Part shown: positions 1 to 9,284 of the stretch, piece by piece
Layout of the letters: each line of letters opens with the position of its first letter
Position numbering within the stretch: the first letter of the stretch is position 1
Assembly: GCA_001275005.1 (NCBI GenBank)
Contig: JWZX01003105.1
Location: 1-38,015 of the forward strand
Reading direction: 5' to 3'
From: Chrysochromulina tobinii
Taxonomy: Eukaryota; Haptophyta; Prymnesiales; Chrysochromulinaceae
Length of the DNA: 38,015 nucleotides
Program-made: the position numbers and the translations under genes
Notes under the pieces: generated by a model
Databases searched by the model: none
What the model was told of the DNA's origin: nothing
Seen by the model: the letters and a program-made list of their open reading frames with translations, nothing else

Positions 1-132
1 GCTTTCCCCACAGGGAGGAAAGCCCATTTTCGCGCGCATGCGGCCGGGACACCGTCACCGGTCCCAAAACACAATGTCTCTACTCGCAAGAACGATGTCT
101 TTTAAAGCTCTCTCGTCACCCACAAATCCTTT

Positions 133-2369
133 TTAGTGGTTCTTGAGCGCCTGCCAGACGGCCGAGTTGCATTTAAAGCCAGAGCCGAAGGCAATCTGCC
201 AGATGCGATCGCCCTTGCGCAGTCGGCGCGTGACGCCATTCGGAGGCGGCGTGCCGCCCTCGCGCTGCAGCCCGCACGCGTTCCCGTACTCGGCGATCAG
301 CTCGAGCTCGTACCAGATCGACGCGGACGAGACGTTGCCGTACCGGTAGAGCGAGAGGCGCGACGCCTCGAGCACGTGCGGGGGGAGGTTGAGGTTGTTC
401 TCGATGGCGTCGATGACCGCACGCCCACCAGTGTGCACGCACACCCACTCGACGGCGCGCATGAAGTTGGGCACGTACGGCGGCAGCTCCTTGGCAAGCA
501 CCGCCGCGGCGCGCTTGGCCTTCTCCGCAGAGCTCGGTGAGGACGGCGGCGCCTCCCTCGTCGCGGCCGCCACCGTCGCCTGCGCCTTGCCACTGGCCGT
601 CCGGCTCGCGCCGTTCGCCGTCGCGTGCCCGTCGCTCCCTCCCTCGGCGACGGTCGCCGCCTTCGCTGATTCCGCCTCGTCATCGGGTATGGGCCGATAG
701 CCGATGACGGCACCGACGCTTGGAATGGTGACGATCGCCCGCACCGCAGCCGCGAGCGGCTTGCGCAGCGGGCCGACCGGGACCTGGCCACGGAGTGCCT
801 TGCGCGCGAGCAGGTTGAAGAAGAAGCGTAGCTGCTCGGACACGGGGAGTATGAGCGGACCGAGCGACGTGATGTTGCGCTTGAGCGCATCGCCCGCGAT
901 CTGCATGATCTGCTTGGAGAGGCGTACGCCGCGCACGCCCTCCGCGTCCTCCTCCTGGTAGACGGCGCGGTAGCACTCGTCGCTCTGCCCCAAGTGCGTG
1001 CGTACCGTGTGCAGCAGCTTGAAGCGAGCGCGCCGCCTGTCGGCTCGACGGTTGGAGAGAAGCATCGCGGCGGCGCCGCAGCGGAAGAGGCAGTTGGAGA
1101 GCAGCATTGATTTGTCATTGCCGCGGTACCAGTTCTGCGTGATGTTCTCCGTAGAGACGACGAGCGCTCGGCAGTTGCGGTGCTCAGGCGACGCAAGCAG
1201 CTTGGCGGCCAGGTCGACGGCGATGATCGAAGCTGAGCAACCCATGCCGCCGAGGTTGTAACTCTGCACGTCGGAGCGCATCTGGAAGCGGTTGACGATC
1301 ATCGCCGAGAGCGAGGGAGTCGGGCAGAAGAGCGAACAGTTCACTACGAGGATGTCGACGGCCTTGGCGTCCGTCTTGGTGGCCGTCAGGACCCTCTCGA
1401 CAGCACGGAACATCATGAGCTCTGCCTCCTCGCGCGCGCCACCCATGCGCAGCCGCTCGCGCTCCTGCATGCGCGGATTGGCGATCGCCGCGTCCGAGAA
1501 GATCGACGGCGGGAAGATGGAGCACTCGCCGATGCACGAGGTACGCAGGATCTTCTCCTGGAACGCCATCGCCTGCTCCGTGAAGCACGGCGTGCCATCT
1601 GCGTGGCACTGCGTGGCACGGCGCGCGAGGATAGGGGAGAGGGCGCACAAGGTGAGGGTGGCGCGCGCGACGTGCGTCGGAGGGAGGCGAGGGCTTTGCA
1701 AGTTGGCTAACGCGAGGGCTCGAGTGTGCGAGCGTGGACCACGCCTACCGCGGCCTTAGAGACTGCAAGAAAGCGCTCGTAGAGCACGGGCTCGCCCGCC
1801 TGGTTGACGGCATCTCCGCCATCGATGGCCGCGTGCCGGTACGTCTGAAAATCGACGAGCAGCACCTCGGGCCGCTGGCGCATCCACAGCACCGTGCTCA
1901 GCCATACCATGCACAGGAGCACGACGATTGTGCCTGAGATGGAGCCGCGTGCCCCCAATATGGCGTCGCTGACGGCCATCAAGAGGTGTCGGTACAATTC
2001 GTAGTGCTCATCCTTGCACGACTCACAGTAGAGCAGGTAGATGGAATAGCCAGCCAGCAGGATCACCGCGACACGAAGCAAAATCGCGGTCAAGTCGATA
2101 CGCTCTCGGTAGCCACGGAGCACGTCGCGCTTGCTTGCGAGCCAGACCAAGCGGAGCTGGGCCCACTCTTTGGCCGAGAGCACGGTATCGCCCTTGCCCG
2201 TGTAGCCCTTGCGCTCATCACCGTCCATCTGGCCGGGCCACTCCATGATCGGGAGAGGTTGTTCGCGCGCGCGGCTGCCGACGCGGCACACACAAGCGGG
2301 CTGCTTGAGGTTCGTGTGAAAATGGGTTGCGCTTTTGTAGAAACTAGTGGGGTTGCGCTTGGTCGTCAT
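133..2369 (-). CDS. 3-ketoacyl-CoA synthase (KCS/FAE1 type), two exons
   Basis: Condensing enzyme of very-long-chain fatty acid elongation (acyl-CoA plus malonyl-CoA gives 3-ketoacyl-CoA), expected in the ER membrane. Exon 1 is 2369..1749 and exon 2 is 1608..133; the intron 1609..1748 has donor GTAGGC and acceptor CCACGCAG, phase 0 at both ends. Exon 1 carries two hydrophobic segments and the KCS signature RPEVLLVDF; exon 2 carries FQEKIL and the thiolase fold. The catalytic Cys lies in GGMGCSAS (codon 1237-1239), with His in VCVHTGG and HVLEASR, Asn in YGNVSSAS, and a C-terminal GSGFKCNSAVW. From 2369 the protein is 698 aa. The ATG at 2246 gives 657 aa and is at least as likely, because the first 41 residues look like leader sequence. 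Plant KCS are about 500 aa; much of the excess is a low-complexity Ala/Ser/Thr insert at about 490-690. Family assignment is firm; the start is not. Confidence 0.9.
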
Positions 2370-2471
2370 CGTCGACCGTTTTTCGATACTATGAGCTATG
2401 GATGAGTGAGGCCGGGTCGCGCGCGCGCTGCGTGCCGGCTGCCTTACTCGTTACTGGACGAATTCATGGGT

Positions 2472-2487
2472 GGTGTTAAAAAACACC
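2472..2487 (-). promoter_or_regulatory. Histone mRNA 3' stem-loop (H2A)
   Basis: On the minus strand this reads GGTGTT-TTTT-AACACC: a perfect 6-bp stem with a 4-nt loop, 33 nt after the H2A stop codon, followed by ACCCA. Size and flank match the replication-dependent histone mRNA processing signal of metazoans and green algae. The same 16 nt plus flanks recur downstream of H2B at 14926..14941. Role as a 3'-end processing signal is inferred from position and form. Confidence 0.8.
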
Positions 2488-2520
2488 GGGGTTGGTTGGT
2501 TTTGAAGTGCGCGGAGATAT

Positions 2521-2895
2521 TTAATCCGACGCCTTCTTGGACTTCTTCGGGAGCAGGACCGAGTGGATGTTCGGGAGAACACCGCCGGCCGCGACCGTCA
2601 CGCCCGAAAGGAACTTGTTGAGCTCCTCGTCGTTGCGGACCGCCAGGGTGATGTGGCGGGGGATGATGCGCGACTTCTTGTTGTCGCGGGCGGCGTTGCC
2701 GGCAAGCTCGAGGACCTCAGCGGCCATGTACTCGAGGACAGCCGCGAGGTACACGGGGGCGCCCGCGCCGATGCGCGACGCGTACTTGCCGAGCTTCATG
2801 TGGCGGTGAACGCGGCCCACCGGGAACTGGAGGCCGGCCTTGGCCGAGCGCGACGTCGCCTTCTTCTTGGAACCACCGCGGCCACCTTTCACCAT
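2521..2895 (-). CDS. Histone H2A
   Basis: Core nucleosome histone, 124 aa, single exon. Visible hallmarks are the basic N-tail, the [14 protein letters not shown] segment, the [20 protein letters not shown] helix, [11 protein letters not shown] and the [13 protein letters not shown] docking region. The C-terminus ends KKASD without SQ(E/D)-aromatic, so it is not an H2A.X form, and no H2A.Z signature is seen. The start is the ATG at 2895; in-frame upstream codons are not histone-like. It has a histone promoter block and a 3' stem-loop in common with H2B at 14524, consistent with S-phase expression. It is not paired head-to-head with H2B, as H2A genes often are; H2B lies 11.6 kb away. Confidence 0.97.
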   Translation of the reverse strand: MVKGGRGGSKKKATSRSAKAGLQFPVGRVHRHMKLGKYASRIGAGAPVYLAAVLEYMAAEVLELAGNAARDNKKSRIIPRHITLAVRNDEELNKFLSGVTVAAGGVLPNIHSVLLPKKSKKASD

Positions 2896-2924
2896 TTTTG
2901 AATTGAGTTGATTTGATTGCTGTT
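2896..2924 (-). promoter_or_regulatory. Histone-like 5' leader with CAATCAAA motif (H2A)
   Basis: The leader just before the H2A ATG reads (minus strand) AGCAATCAAATCAACTCAAT then TCAAAA. The H2B leader (14503..14523) is AGCACAATCAAACTCAATCA then AAC. Both are AC-rich and T-poor, in contrast to the GC-rich surroundings. I infer a shared untranslated leader with a common transcription or translation role. Confidence 0.5.
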
Positions 2925-2959
2925 TCAATCTATCCACTGAAAAGGATAACCCATTTGTC

Positions 2960-2991
2960 TGGTCGGGAACGCGAGTGCGGCTGGCTCGGCG
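2960..2991 (-). promoter_or_regulatory. Shared histone promoter block (H2A copy)
   Basis: This 32-nt block matches 30 of 32 positions with 14431..14462 upstream of H2B. Its core on the minus strand is AGCCGCACTCGCGTTCCCG. The 3' edge lies 64 nt before the H2A ATG; the H2B copy lies 61 nt before its ATG. Identity plus equal spacing at two unlinked histone genes supports a histone-specific promoter element. A G-rich CAAAGAG-containing stretch precedes it in both. The binding factor is unknown. Confidence 0.75.
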
Positions 2992-3136
2992 AACGTCTCT
3001 TTGTTTTGCCCCCTCATCTTTGGTGTTGCCTCGCCACCACGTTGCTCGTCGCGCTCGCGGGCCTCTTCGGCGCGGCTGGCAATGGAGCATGTTGTCATAA
3101 CGTGCCCTTTGACCGCTCCGTGGCTAACTTCTCTTT

Positions 3137-3529
3137 GTGTGGCGCCTCACCTCCTCTCGCGGCCGAGCGCTCGGCCGACAGAACCTATCCCGTGTCTCCG
3201 CCTCCGCTCTCGCCAATGCCGCCTGCCCCGATCCGCCGCCTGCAGAACTGTGCAGTGATGGCGACCTCGTCGGCGGCTCCCAAACGATTGCCGCCGATGA
3301 CGCTGAGCTCGTCGTCCCCTCGCTCTGTGGCGGCCGGGGTGGCGCCGACGGCTGCCACGCCGTGTTCACATGGATCGAGGCACAACGCTGGACCGACGTC
3401 TTGCGCGCGAGGCTCGACATCGGTGGTGACGGCATCATCGAGGGGTACCTGCTTCAGCTCGTCTTCGCTCCCAGGTCGCCGCGCGCCTGCGCGTCAAGAA
3501 CTTTCTTCGGCGGCGCGGTCGTTTGCTAG
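3137..3529 (+). CDS. Possible hypothetical exon, unresolved
   Basis: This open frame has no ATG at its 5' end (it opens at GTG). It contains a stretch with balanced composition, around GGSQTIAADDAELVVPSLCG and WTDVLRARLDIGGDG, that looks more protein-like than the Arg/Ser-rich noise in neighbouring frames. A second frame, open from about 3430 to 4056 (RSQVAARLRVKNFLRRRGR then LLGKTRRLLF), could be a later exon. I could not find splice sites joining them and recognise no domain. It may be a degraded or spliced gene between H2A and the flagellar gene, or chance in GC-rich DNA. Confidence 0.2.
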   Translation: MWRLTSSRGRALGRQNLSRVSASALANAACPDPPPAELCSDGDLVGGSQTIAADDAELVVPSLCGGRGGADGCHAVFTWIEAQRWTDVLRARLDIGGDGIIEGYLLQLVFAPRSPRACASRTFFGGAVVC

Positions 3530-4377
3530 GAAAGACGAGGCGCCTCCTCTTTGCCCCCCTCTCGACTCCGGAGCAACCCGCGCCTTCCATCGAGGGTCTT
3601 GCAAGGAGTGAGTATCCCAGCGCTGATCGGGTCCACGAGTCCACCACGGACACATGGAACGCCCCGGACGCAAGCGTCCATACTCAGGAACACTTCTCGA
3701 TCCTGCGCTCGTCTGCCTCCGCTCTCAAGCGTGCCTTCACTGACGCAGGTCATTTCAGCATCATGCTCGCGCGCGCGTGCGAGCGATTGGCTCCGGCTAC
3801 GGCAGCTGCTCCCCATGACCTTGGCGTGACGCAGGGAGCCGTCCAACGCCCCCGAGCACAACCAAATCTTCCATCGCATGCGCAGCTCACCATTCGGAAG
3901 CTGCACGTGCATTTGTGCAAATCACAAAGCGCGTGGCGGCGACGCACAAGGCTGGCGAGTAGCATGGTACGCGACCGGCGCGTTTTCTGCCCTTGCCATC
4001 GCACCCGCATCCGGCAGATAGCGGTCATGCCTGTGGCACATCGGGTACGTGTTTGAGTGTGACGTGGGAGTCATGTGACGTGACCTCAGAATCGGTGGGC
4101 CTGAGTTGAGCATATTTTTCTGACACTCGCAGTGTGCCATGTAACGCTCCAGTCTCAAAGCAATGACAACGCACACACCGCCCGCACCCACTGTTCTAGA
4201 GAAGTAACCATGGTGCATGGAATAGCGCGCCGGAGTATACTCGCGCATCATTGCCGCGCAACGCCCCGCATGATGTGCCCGCGCGTCCCACCGAAGGCGT
4301 GCGCGCGGACGGCCACCGCCGCCCGCCTCGCACCTTGCGCCGCCAACGCCGCCGCCGCCCGCCTCGCGCCGCCACAC

Positions 4378-5655
4378 TCAATAGAGCTGGTTCCAGTGGC
4401 CCTGCTTGATGATGGCGACCGAGCGACCCTCCATAGGCCGGACGGTCTTGTAGTAGCATTCGGCCTCGTGGCGACCATTGTCCGAGATATTGCCCGTGAG
4501 CGACTCGTGCGAGAACGCCTCTGCAATAAGCGAGTCCTTGCACCCGAACTTGGAGCGCTGCGGCGCCGTCGCTGCCAGCGTCTTCATTGAGAGCCCCAGG
4601 TCCCCCGGCTTGAAGCCGCTCGTGGCCATCACGTTGACGCGGCCTGTGGTCGTGGCCAACTCGTTGCGAACGGGTCCGACGTCGTTGATAGCCGTCTGCG
4701 GGCGGTAGCCCGCGTACCCGGGCAGCTGGTGCGCGTACTGGAAGAGCGTCTGCAGCTCAAAATTTTTGGTGCCCTCGCGCGGCTGCTTACACAGTCCCTG
4801 ATGCGACGCGTGCGGGTTGCGCCCTGTCTCGGGGACGAAGCCCGAGTAGCCAGGCGGATGATATGTGGCCTTGGAGGTGCCCTGGAAGTACTCCGCCGTG
4901 GACGCCGTGAAGTTGATCTGCGTAGGATCCGCCGGCAGCTTCGAGCGCGGGTCGACGCCATACGCGCCGTACGCCTCGCGGTAGCTCGTCTTGAGCTCCG
5001 GCTCACGCAGCGCGACGCCGCTGAACTGGCGGTTGGCGCGCACCTTGGGCTCGGGCCCGGGCGGCAGCACCTTCTTAACCGCCATCAGCAAGTTGCCCTC
5101 CTCGCTCTTCTGCATGTACTCGGTCGTGTAGAATGGGCTCGGCTCTTTCAGGTTCACGGTGCCGGGTGGGCGCAGCATCCCGGTGGCCGTCACGTCGGAC
5201 GGGTAGTCCTGCTGCTGCAGGTGTGCGCCTTGATTGTACGCGCCATTGAAGGTCGAATCGTGGAAGAAGCGCCTGTCCATCGTGTCCGGCGGCCGCCGGA
5301 TGTACGGCGGGTCGCCAATTGGGCGTGCCGCCTTTGAGTCCCAGAGCGGGTTGGGAGCGGTACCCTCAGCAAACTGCGCGGGCGAGAGCTGGAAATCGAT
5401 GGAGAAGGACGAGAGCGGCTTCTTGATCGTGCCGCCGTCGCCGTGAGAACCGTATCCACGGTCCGTCTTCGCGCGCGCAGCACAGCCTGTCTTGGTGGGG
5501 ATATCGATGTTCTCCTCCATCGGCACCATCCCGGTGTAGCCCGGCACGCCGACGCCCAGCCGGTAGCAGATGAACGACTTGTTGGCCGCCGTGTTGCCAT
5601 TGTGGAAGGTGTCGCCCAGCGGCCGCGCCGCTTGCCCGGCCGCGTCAGTGGACAT
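4378..5655 (-). CDS. PGY-motif ciliary microtubule inner protein (CIMIP2/FAM166-like)
   Basis: 425 aa, single exon, ATG at 5655. The protein is rich in Pro, Gly, Tyr and Thr with no membrane segment. It repeats a PGYxG(F/M/Y)xP motif: VPGYTGMVP near residue 38, PPGYSGFVPETGRNPH near residue 274 and LPGYAGYRPQ near residue 315. Such PGYTGF-type motifs mark the FAM166/CIMIP2 and related proteins that bind inside doublet microtubules of the axoneme. I infer a structural flagellar role; the exact orthologue is uncertain. A second axonemal gene (CFAP74-like) lies at 16445. The ends are clear: the C-terminus is GHWNQLY followed by TGA. Confidence 0.65.
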   Translation of the reverse strand: MSTDAAGQAARPLGDTFHNGNTAANKSFICYRLGVGVPGYTGMVPMEENIDIPTKTGCAARAKTDRGYGSHGDGGTIKKPLSSFSIDFQLSPAQFAEGTAPNPLWDSKAARPIGDPPYIRRPPDTMDRRFFHDSTFNGAYNQGAHLQQQDYPSDVTATGMLRPPGTVNLKEPSPFYTTEYMQKSEEGNLLMAVKKVLPPGPEPKVRANRQFSGVALREPELKTSYREAYGAYGVDPRSKLPADPTQINFTASTAEYFQGTSKATYHPPGYSGFVPETGRNPHASHQGLCKQPREGTKNFELQTLFQYAHQLPGYAGYRPQTAINDVGPVRNELATTTGRVNVMATSGFKPGDLGLSMKTLAATAPQRSKFGCKDSLIAEAFSHESLTGNISDNGRHEAECYYKTVRPMEGRSVAIIKQGHWNQLY

Positions 5656-5899
5656 GGCTGCCGCTCAGGGGAGGGGTTGGACACACGAGCACAGAACTGA
5701 CACGATGTTTGCCAACACGGCGTTTTGGCTTTTTTCACGGTAACGGGTGCCCTGAAACTTTCAAGCATGAGATCCTTTGAGAAACAACTCCGCGTGTCCG
5801 GAGCCGCCATGATCTCCTGAAATTCTTCTCACTCTTCACTCTTGCCTCGGATATTGTACCGGCGCGCGGTCATTCGAGTCCTCAGGTGAGAAAAGCATA

Positions 5900-6652
5900 T
5901 CATGAGGAGACTAGCCATCCTCGAATGGTAGTTAGAGCCCGCCCCTGGAACGTCTCGCTGCTGGCGACGATGCCCACGAAGACGGACAGCACTAAGAAAA
6001 AAGCACAGAGGCACAGATGCACGGTGCCGAGGCGGTTGACCTTGCGGGCCAGCATCGCATCGGGGTCCTCGTCGACCAAGTAGCCGTTTGGGTTCAGCAC
6101 GTGCTCCTGCATCGCCTTGGTCGCGTACTGCCGCTGCAAGTAGCGGCCGCGCACGCCAGCGTCACGCTGCAGCGCATCGAAGAAGACGAGCGCGTCACCG
6201 TCATGAGCACGGATGGCCGCAGCAGTGTTGAGTGCGCCGCTCGTGAGCAGCCAAAGCTTGTGCTCGGTCGACTTCTCGTTGCCCGTGGACGAGCCGAGCG
6301 CGTGCCGTGCGAGCCGCGCGAGCGCGGCCACGCCCTCCGTCGTGACGGCAAACGGCCGACGCCGCACAAACGCGCAAACCTCAAGCGCCTTGGACGCATT
6401 GTCTGGGCTGAAGTTTTTACCCGTGTGTTGCGCGGCGACGAACTCGAGGACATCGACCAGCCGTTCCTCGCGGAGCTTGGGCAGCGCCTCGAAGACGCAC
6501 TTGGCGCAAGCCTGCATTACGGCCGCTTCGGCATTGGCGGCAGGTGCAGTGGCGGAAGTCGCAGCAGCGGGTGGCTTCGATGAGTGATCGGGAGGCGGTG
6601 CGCCGCTGCACCCGCTGCCACCGCCGAGGCCACGCCGCTCGCGGTCGGTCAT
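5900..6652 (-). CDS. Small tail-anchored protein of unknown function
   Basis: 250 aa from the ATG at 6652; longer readings run into the gene on the other strand and lack protein character. The layout is: a Gly/Pro/Ala-rich N-terminus (residues 1-45), a helical soluble region (about 50-190) with VMQACAKCVFEALPKLREER and an Arg-rich FVRRRPF, then one hydrophobic segment near residues 215-235 (LGTVHLCLCAFFLVLSVFVG) and a short tail. This suggests a C-terminal membrane anchor with a cytosolic domain. I recognise no family. Its start codon is about 90 bp from that of the divergent armadillo-like gene, so the two probably share a promoter. Confidence 0.6.
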   Translation of the reverse strand: MTDRERRGLGGGSGCSGAPPPDHSSKPPAAATSATAPAANAEAAVMQACAKCVFEALPKLREERLVDVLEFVAAQHTGKNFSPDNASKALEVCAFVRRRPFAVTTEGVAALARLARHALGSSTGNEKSTEHKLWLLTSGALNTAAAIRAHDGDALVFFDALQRDAGVRGRYLQRQYATKAMQEHVLNPNGYLVDEDPDAMLARKVNRLGTVHLCLCAFFLVLSVFVGIVASSETFQGRALTTIRGWLVSS

Positions 6653-6742
6653 GCAAGGTGTCGTGGCCGTCCGCTTCCGCCGAGGGTGAGCGTCGCCATC
6701 GTTCACACGGCCCTCCAAGGACGAACAAACAGCTGGCGCTCC
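6653..6742. promoter_or_regulatory. Compact divergent promoter
   Basis: Only 90 bp separate the ATG of the tail-anchored protein (6652, minus) from the ATG of the armadillo-like protein (6743, plus). Both open frames run to this boundary, so promoter and both leaders must be packed here or overlap the coding ends. I see no TATA box. A bidirectional promoter is inferred from the geometry alone. Confidence 0.45.
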
Positions 6743-8533
6743 ATGCAGGTCGACCTCAATCCGCCGAAGAAGGTGAAAGCTTCGGACACCGACGTCGTGT
6801 TCGAAGGCGCGATCGTCTCCATCGACGCTGACAACTATGTGGTCGATACATCCTTTGACGATGCGTCCGCCGGTGGCGTGCCCACTGACACGACTGCCGA
6901 GGACATCCTCGCCGCCTTTGCAACCTCGATGAGGGCTTTTGCGCGCGCGCAGCAGGGCGTGAACGCCGCGTGCAGCATGCGCTCGTTGATGGGGGTCCTG
7001 CACTTTGACGCTTTCGCCAGTGAAGCCACGGTGTTCGACGCACTCATGGCTCTCAACTCGCTGCTCTATCGCAATGCCGCTAATGTCGAAGCTGCCCATG
7101 ATGCGGGCGCGGTCGCGCTCATCGTGAGCCTGGTACGGCGCGACACGGCTGCGAGCGAGCATGACCTGCAGCGTTCACGAGAGCTCACACGCGCAGCGTT
7201 GCAGGCGCTGCTGCTCTTGAGCCAGGGTGACCCATCGCGCGCGCGCCGAGTGCAGCTTGGTGGCGCGGTGAGTGCGCTCGTTTCCGGCGCGTTCGCGCGC
7301 ACCGAGACCGACCCGGAGGCTGCGTACTGGGGCGCCAAAGTGCTCGAGCGTATCAGCAGCGCTGGGCCCGAATGCATGCAGTCAATTGCGCTCGCCGACG
7401 GCGCCATCGGCGCTCTCCTGGCTGTGCTCGAATGCGGGTACTCACCAGGCACCCCCTTTACAGATGACCCACCCCCTTTGAACGTGAGCGCCGACGCTAG
7501 TGAGAGCACCGTATCGCCCGCGGCCGAAGCCTCGATGCGGCGGTTGCTACTCAAGCCGACGGGAGCGCATCGGCAGGCGGCGGCAGCGGCGGCGATGGCC
7601 CTATGCGCCCTCCTCCATGCACCCGAAACATCGAGCGCGGTGGTCAAGGCGGTCGAGGCGGTCGCGGCGCTTCACGGCCAGGCGCCACGCATCGGTCACG
7701 CGATCAAGGCCGCCTCCTCGGCGCTTCTCGCATTGATCCATCGGCATTCGATCGCGAGGCTTCGTGCGGCGTTGACACCGGTTATGGAGGGTGCCACTGG
7801 AGCGCCGGGAGAGAGCGCGCGGCTTCTGGCCGATGCTTGCACTTTCGCGCGCACCATGCTCGTGCCCGAGAAGACTATCGGCCAAGCACGCGCCACCTTC
7901 AAGCGCCGCCAGCAAGAGGTCGACCAGGGCGCGGAGGACCGCAAGCGCAATCCGTGCAAGTATTCGGAGGCGCCAGCGGCAGCATCGCCGCGTACGCCGC
8001 GTACGCCACCGGCGGTGTCTCCCCGAGGGAAGCCGGCGACCACTGGGGGTCGCATCAGCACAGGGTCAACGACGCCGCGTGCGGCGGCCCCGTCCACGAC
8101 GACCCGCGCGGCGGCCCCGGCTGCATTGGCGTCGGCGCCATTGCCGTCACCCGACGGCGCCACTCGACGACGCTTGTCCGGTGCGCTGCCGCCGCCGCCG
8201 CCGCTCTCGCTGCCCTCGCCGGGTGGCGGGTCGTGGGCGCACAGCACGACGGCGCAGAGCTCCTCCACAACCACCCAGCAGGCCGAGGCTGCCATCGACT
8301 CGCACCTCGGTGCGGCGCGCGCGGTGCTGTACGAAGCGATGGCGCAGCTCAAGGCGGAGCACGAGGCGCAGCTCGCGCGCTCCCAGCAGGAGATCCGGAA
8401 TCTGCGTGTCGAGCTGCAGTCCGTGAGGCAGGCCGAGGCGGCGCTCCAGGCAAAGCTCGCGACCATCTCACGCAGTGTAACGCTCGCAACACGGCCGCAT
8501 GGAGCTCAGCAGCACGAATCAACCGAACGGTGA
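6743..8533 (+). CDS. Armadillo-like helical repeat protein with C-terminal coiled coil
   Basis: 596 aa from the first ATG at 6743 (MQVDLNPPKKVK). Residues about 50-400 are Ala/Leu-rich helical repeats with armadillo/HEAT character, such as LMALNSLLYRNAANVEAAHD followed by AGAVALIVSLV, the next ALQALLLLSQGD, and AAAMALCALLHAPETS. A Pro/Ser/Thr/Ala-rich linker (about 410-520, with PRTPRTPP and PPPPPLSLPSPGGG) follows, then a coiled coil (about 530-580, EAQLARSQQEIRNLRVELQS). This is a scaffold-type architecture with no catalytic motif. It could serve flagellar, basal-body or trafficking roles; nothing here decides. It is divergent from the gene at 6652. Confidence 0.7.
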   Translation: MQVDLNPPKKVKASDTDVVFEGAIVSIDADNYVVDTSFDDASAGGVPTDTTAEDILAAFATSMRAFARAQQGVNAACSMRSLMGVLHFDAFASEATVFDALMALNSLLYRNAANVEAAHDAGAVALIVSLVRRDTAASEHDLQRSRELTRAALQALLLLSQGDPSRARRVQLGGAVSALVSGAFARTETDPEAAYWGAKVLERISSAGPECMQSIALADGAIGALLAVLECGYSPGTPFTDDPPPLNVSADASESTVSPAAEASMRRLLLKPTGAHRQAAAAAAMALCALLHAPETSSAVVKAVEAVAALHGQAPRIGHAIKAASSALLALIHRHSIARLRAALTPVMEGATGAPGESARLLADACTFARTMLVPEKTIGQARATFKRRQQEVDQGAEDRKRNPCKYSEAPAAASPRTPRTPPAVSPRGKPATTGGRISTGSTTPRAAAPSTTTRAAAPAALASAPLPSPDGATRRRLSGALPPPPPLSLPSPGGGSWAHSTTAQSSSTTTQQAEAAIDSHLGAARAVLYEAMAQLKAEHEAQLARSQQEIRNLRVELQSVRQAEAALQAKLATISRSVTLATRPHGAQQHESTER

Positions 8534-9284
8534 GCTCCTGAGGCCCATGGTTGAGTCAACCCGATAGCGATACCCATGTGTGAGCCATGTATACGTGAGC
8601 TCCCGGCGTTTATACATCGATAGCCATACGGATGATGTGTTCGGATCATTCGGTCATATAGGGCCGTCCCCGGCGGAAAGTGCTTTAGTTATCGATTTTA
8701 CACGTGCGCTGTTCCGTAATAGCAAATACACCTATCGTGAGACGAAGTACGTATACGTACCCGGTTACGCTTACGGCTTACGCCGGCGCCGCCCGCTCAG
8801 ACGCGAGACGGGACTCGGGAGTCGGGAGACGTGGAGCTCCGTACGCGTACCGCCTGTCCGTTCCCGTCCGCTGGGACGTGTGTATACTATCGGCAACCGA
8901 CAGCAGCATGCTGCCGGTTTTTCAACCGAGTCGCTTCGCGCATCGCGGCAGCGCGGGCGGCCACCTCACGGCCACCTGCATCCGCCGTGCCGCCCCCCCG
9001 GCCGGAGAGGAAAGTGGGTGCTCGAGCTATACACGCGGGACCCATTACACCGACGACCAATCGCGCCCGCACTGCGCAGCCACGCCGACACCGGCCACCG
9101 CACATGCCCATGTGCTACATGCACGCCACCATGCACCATGCTGAGCATCATGCCCACCTAATCTACATGCGATGTGAGAGAGAAGGGCCATGTTCGGTGT
9201 GGCCAACGCGCCATGATTTCGGACGCGTACCAGTCCGCGTCTCCGCGACTCCGTGTCGAGACTCCGTGCTCGGATTCATGGATG
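8534..9284. other. Intergenic, about 750 bp
   Basis: This lies between the stop of the armadillo-like gene and the stop of the CAP-Gly gene (convergent 3' ends). It contains scattered palindromic GTATACGTAC-type words and short open frames without recognisable protein. I see no tRNA, terminator hairpin or transposon signature. Confidence 0.5.

Noticed and set aside
6653-7162. N-terminal extension of the tail-anchored protein to 7162
   Set aside because: It overlaps the opposite gene entirely, and its residues look like antisense translation; ATG 6652 is the better start.
8580-9280. Several overlapping short open frames
   Set aside because: None has an ATG context, domain or composition that stands out from chance in GC-rich sequence.
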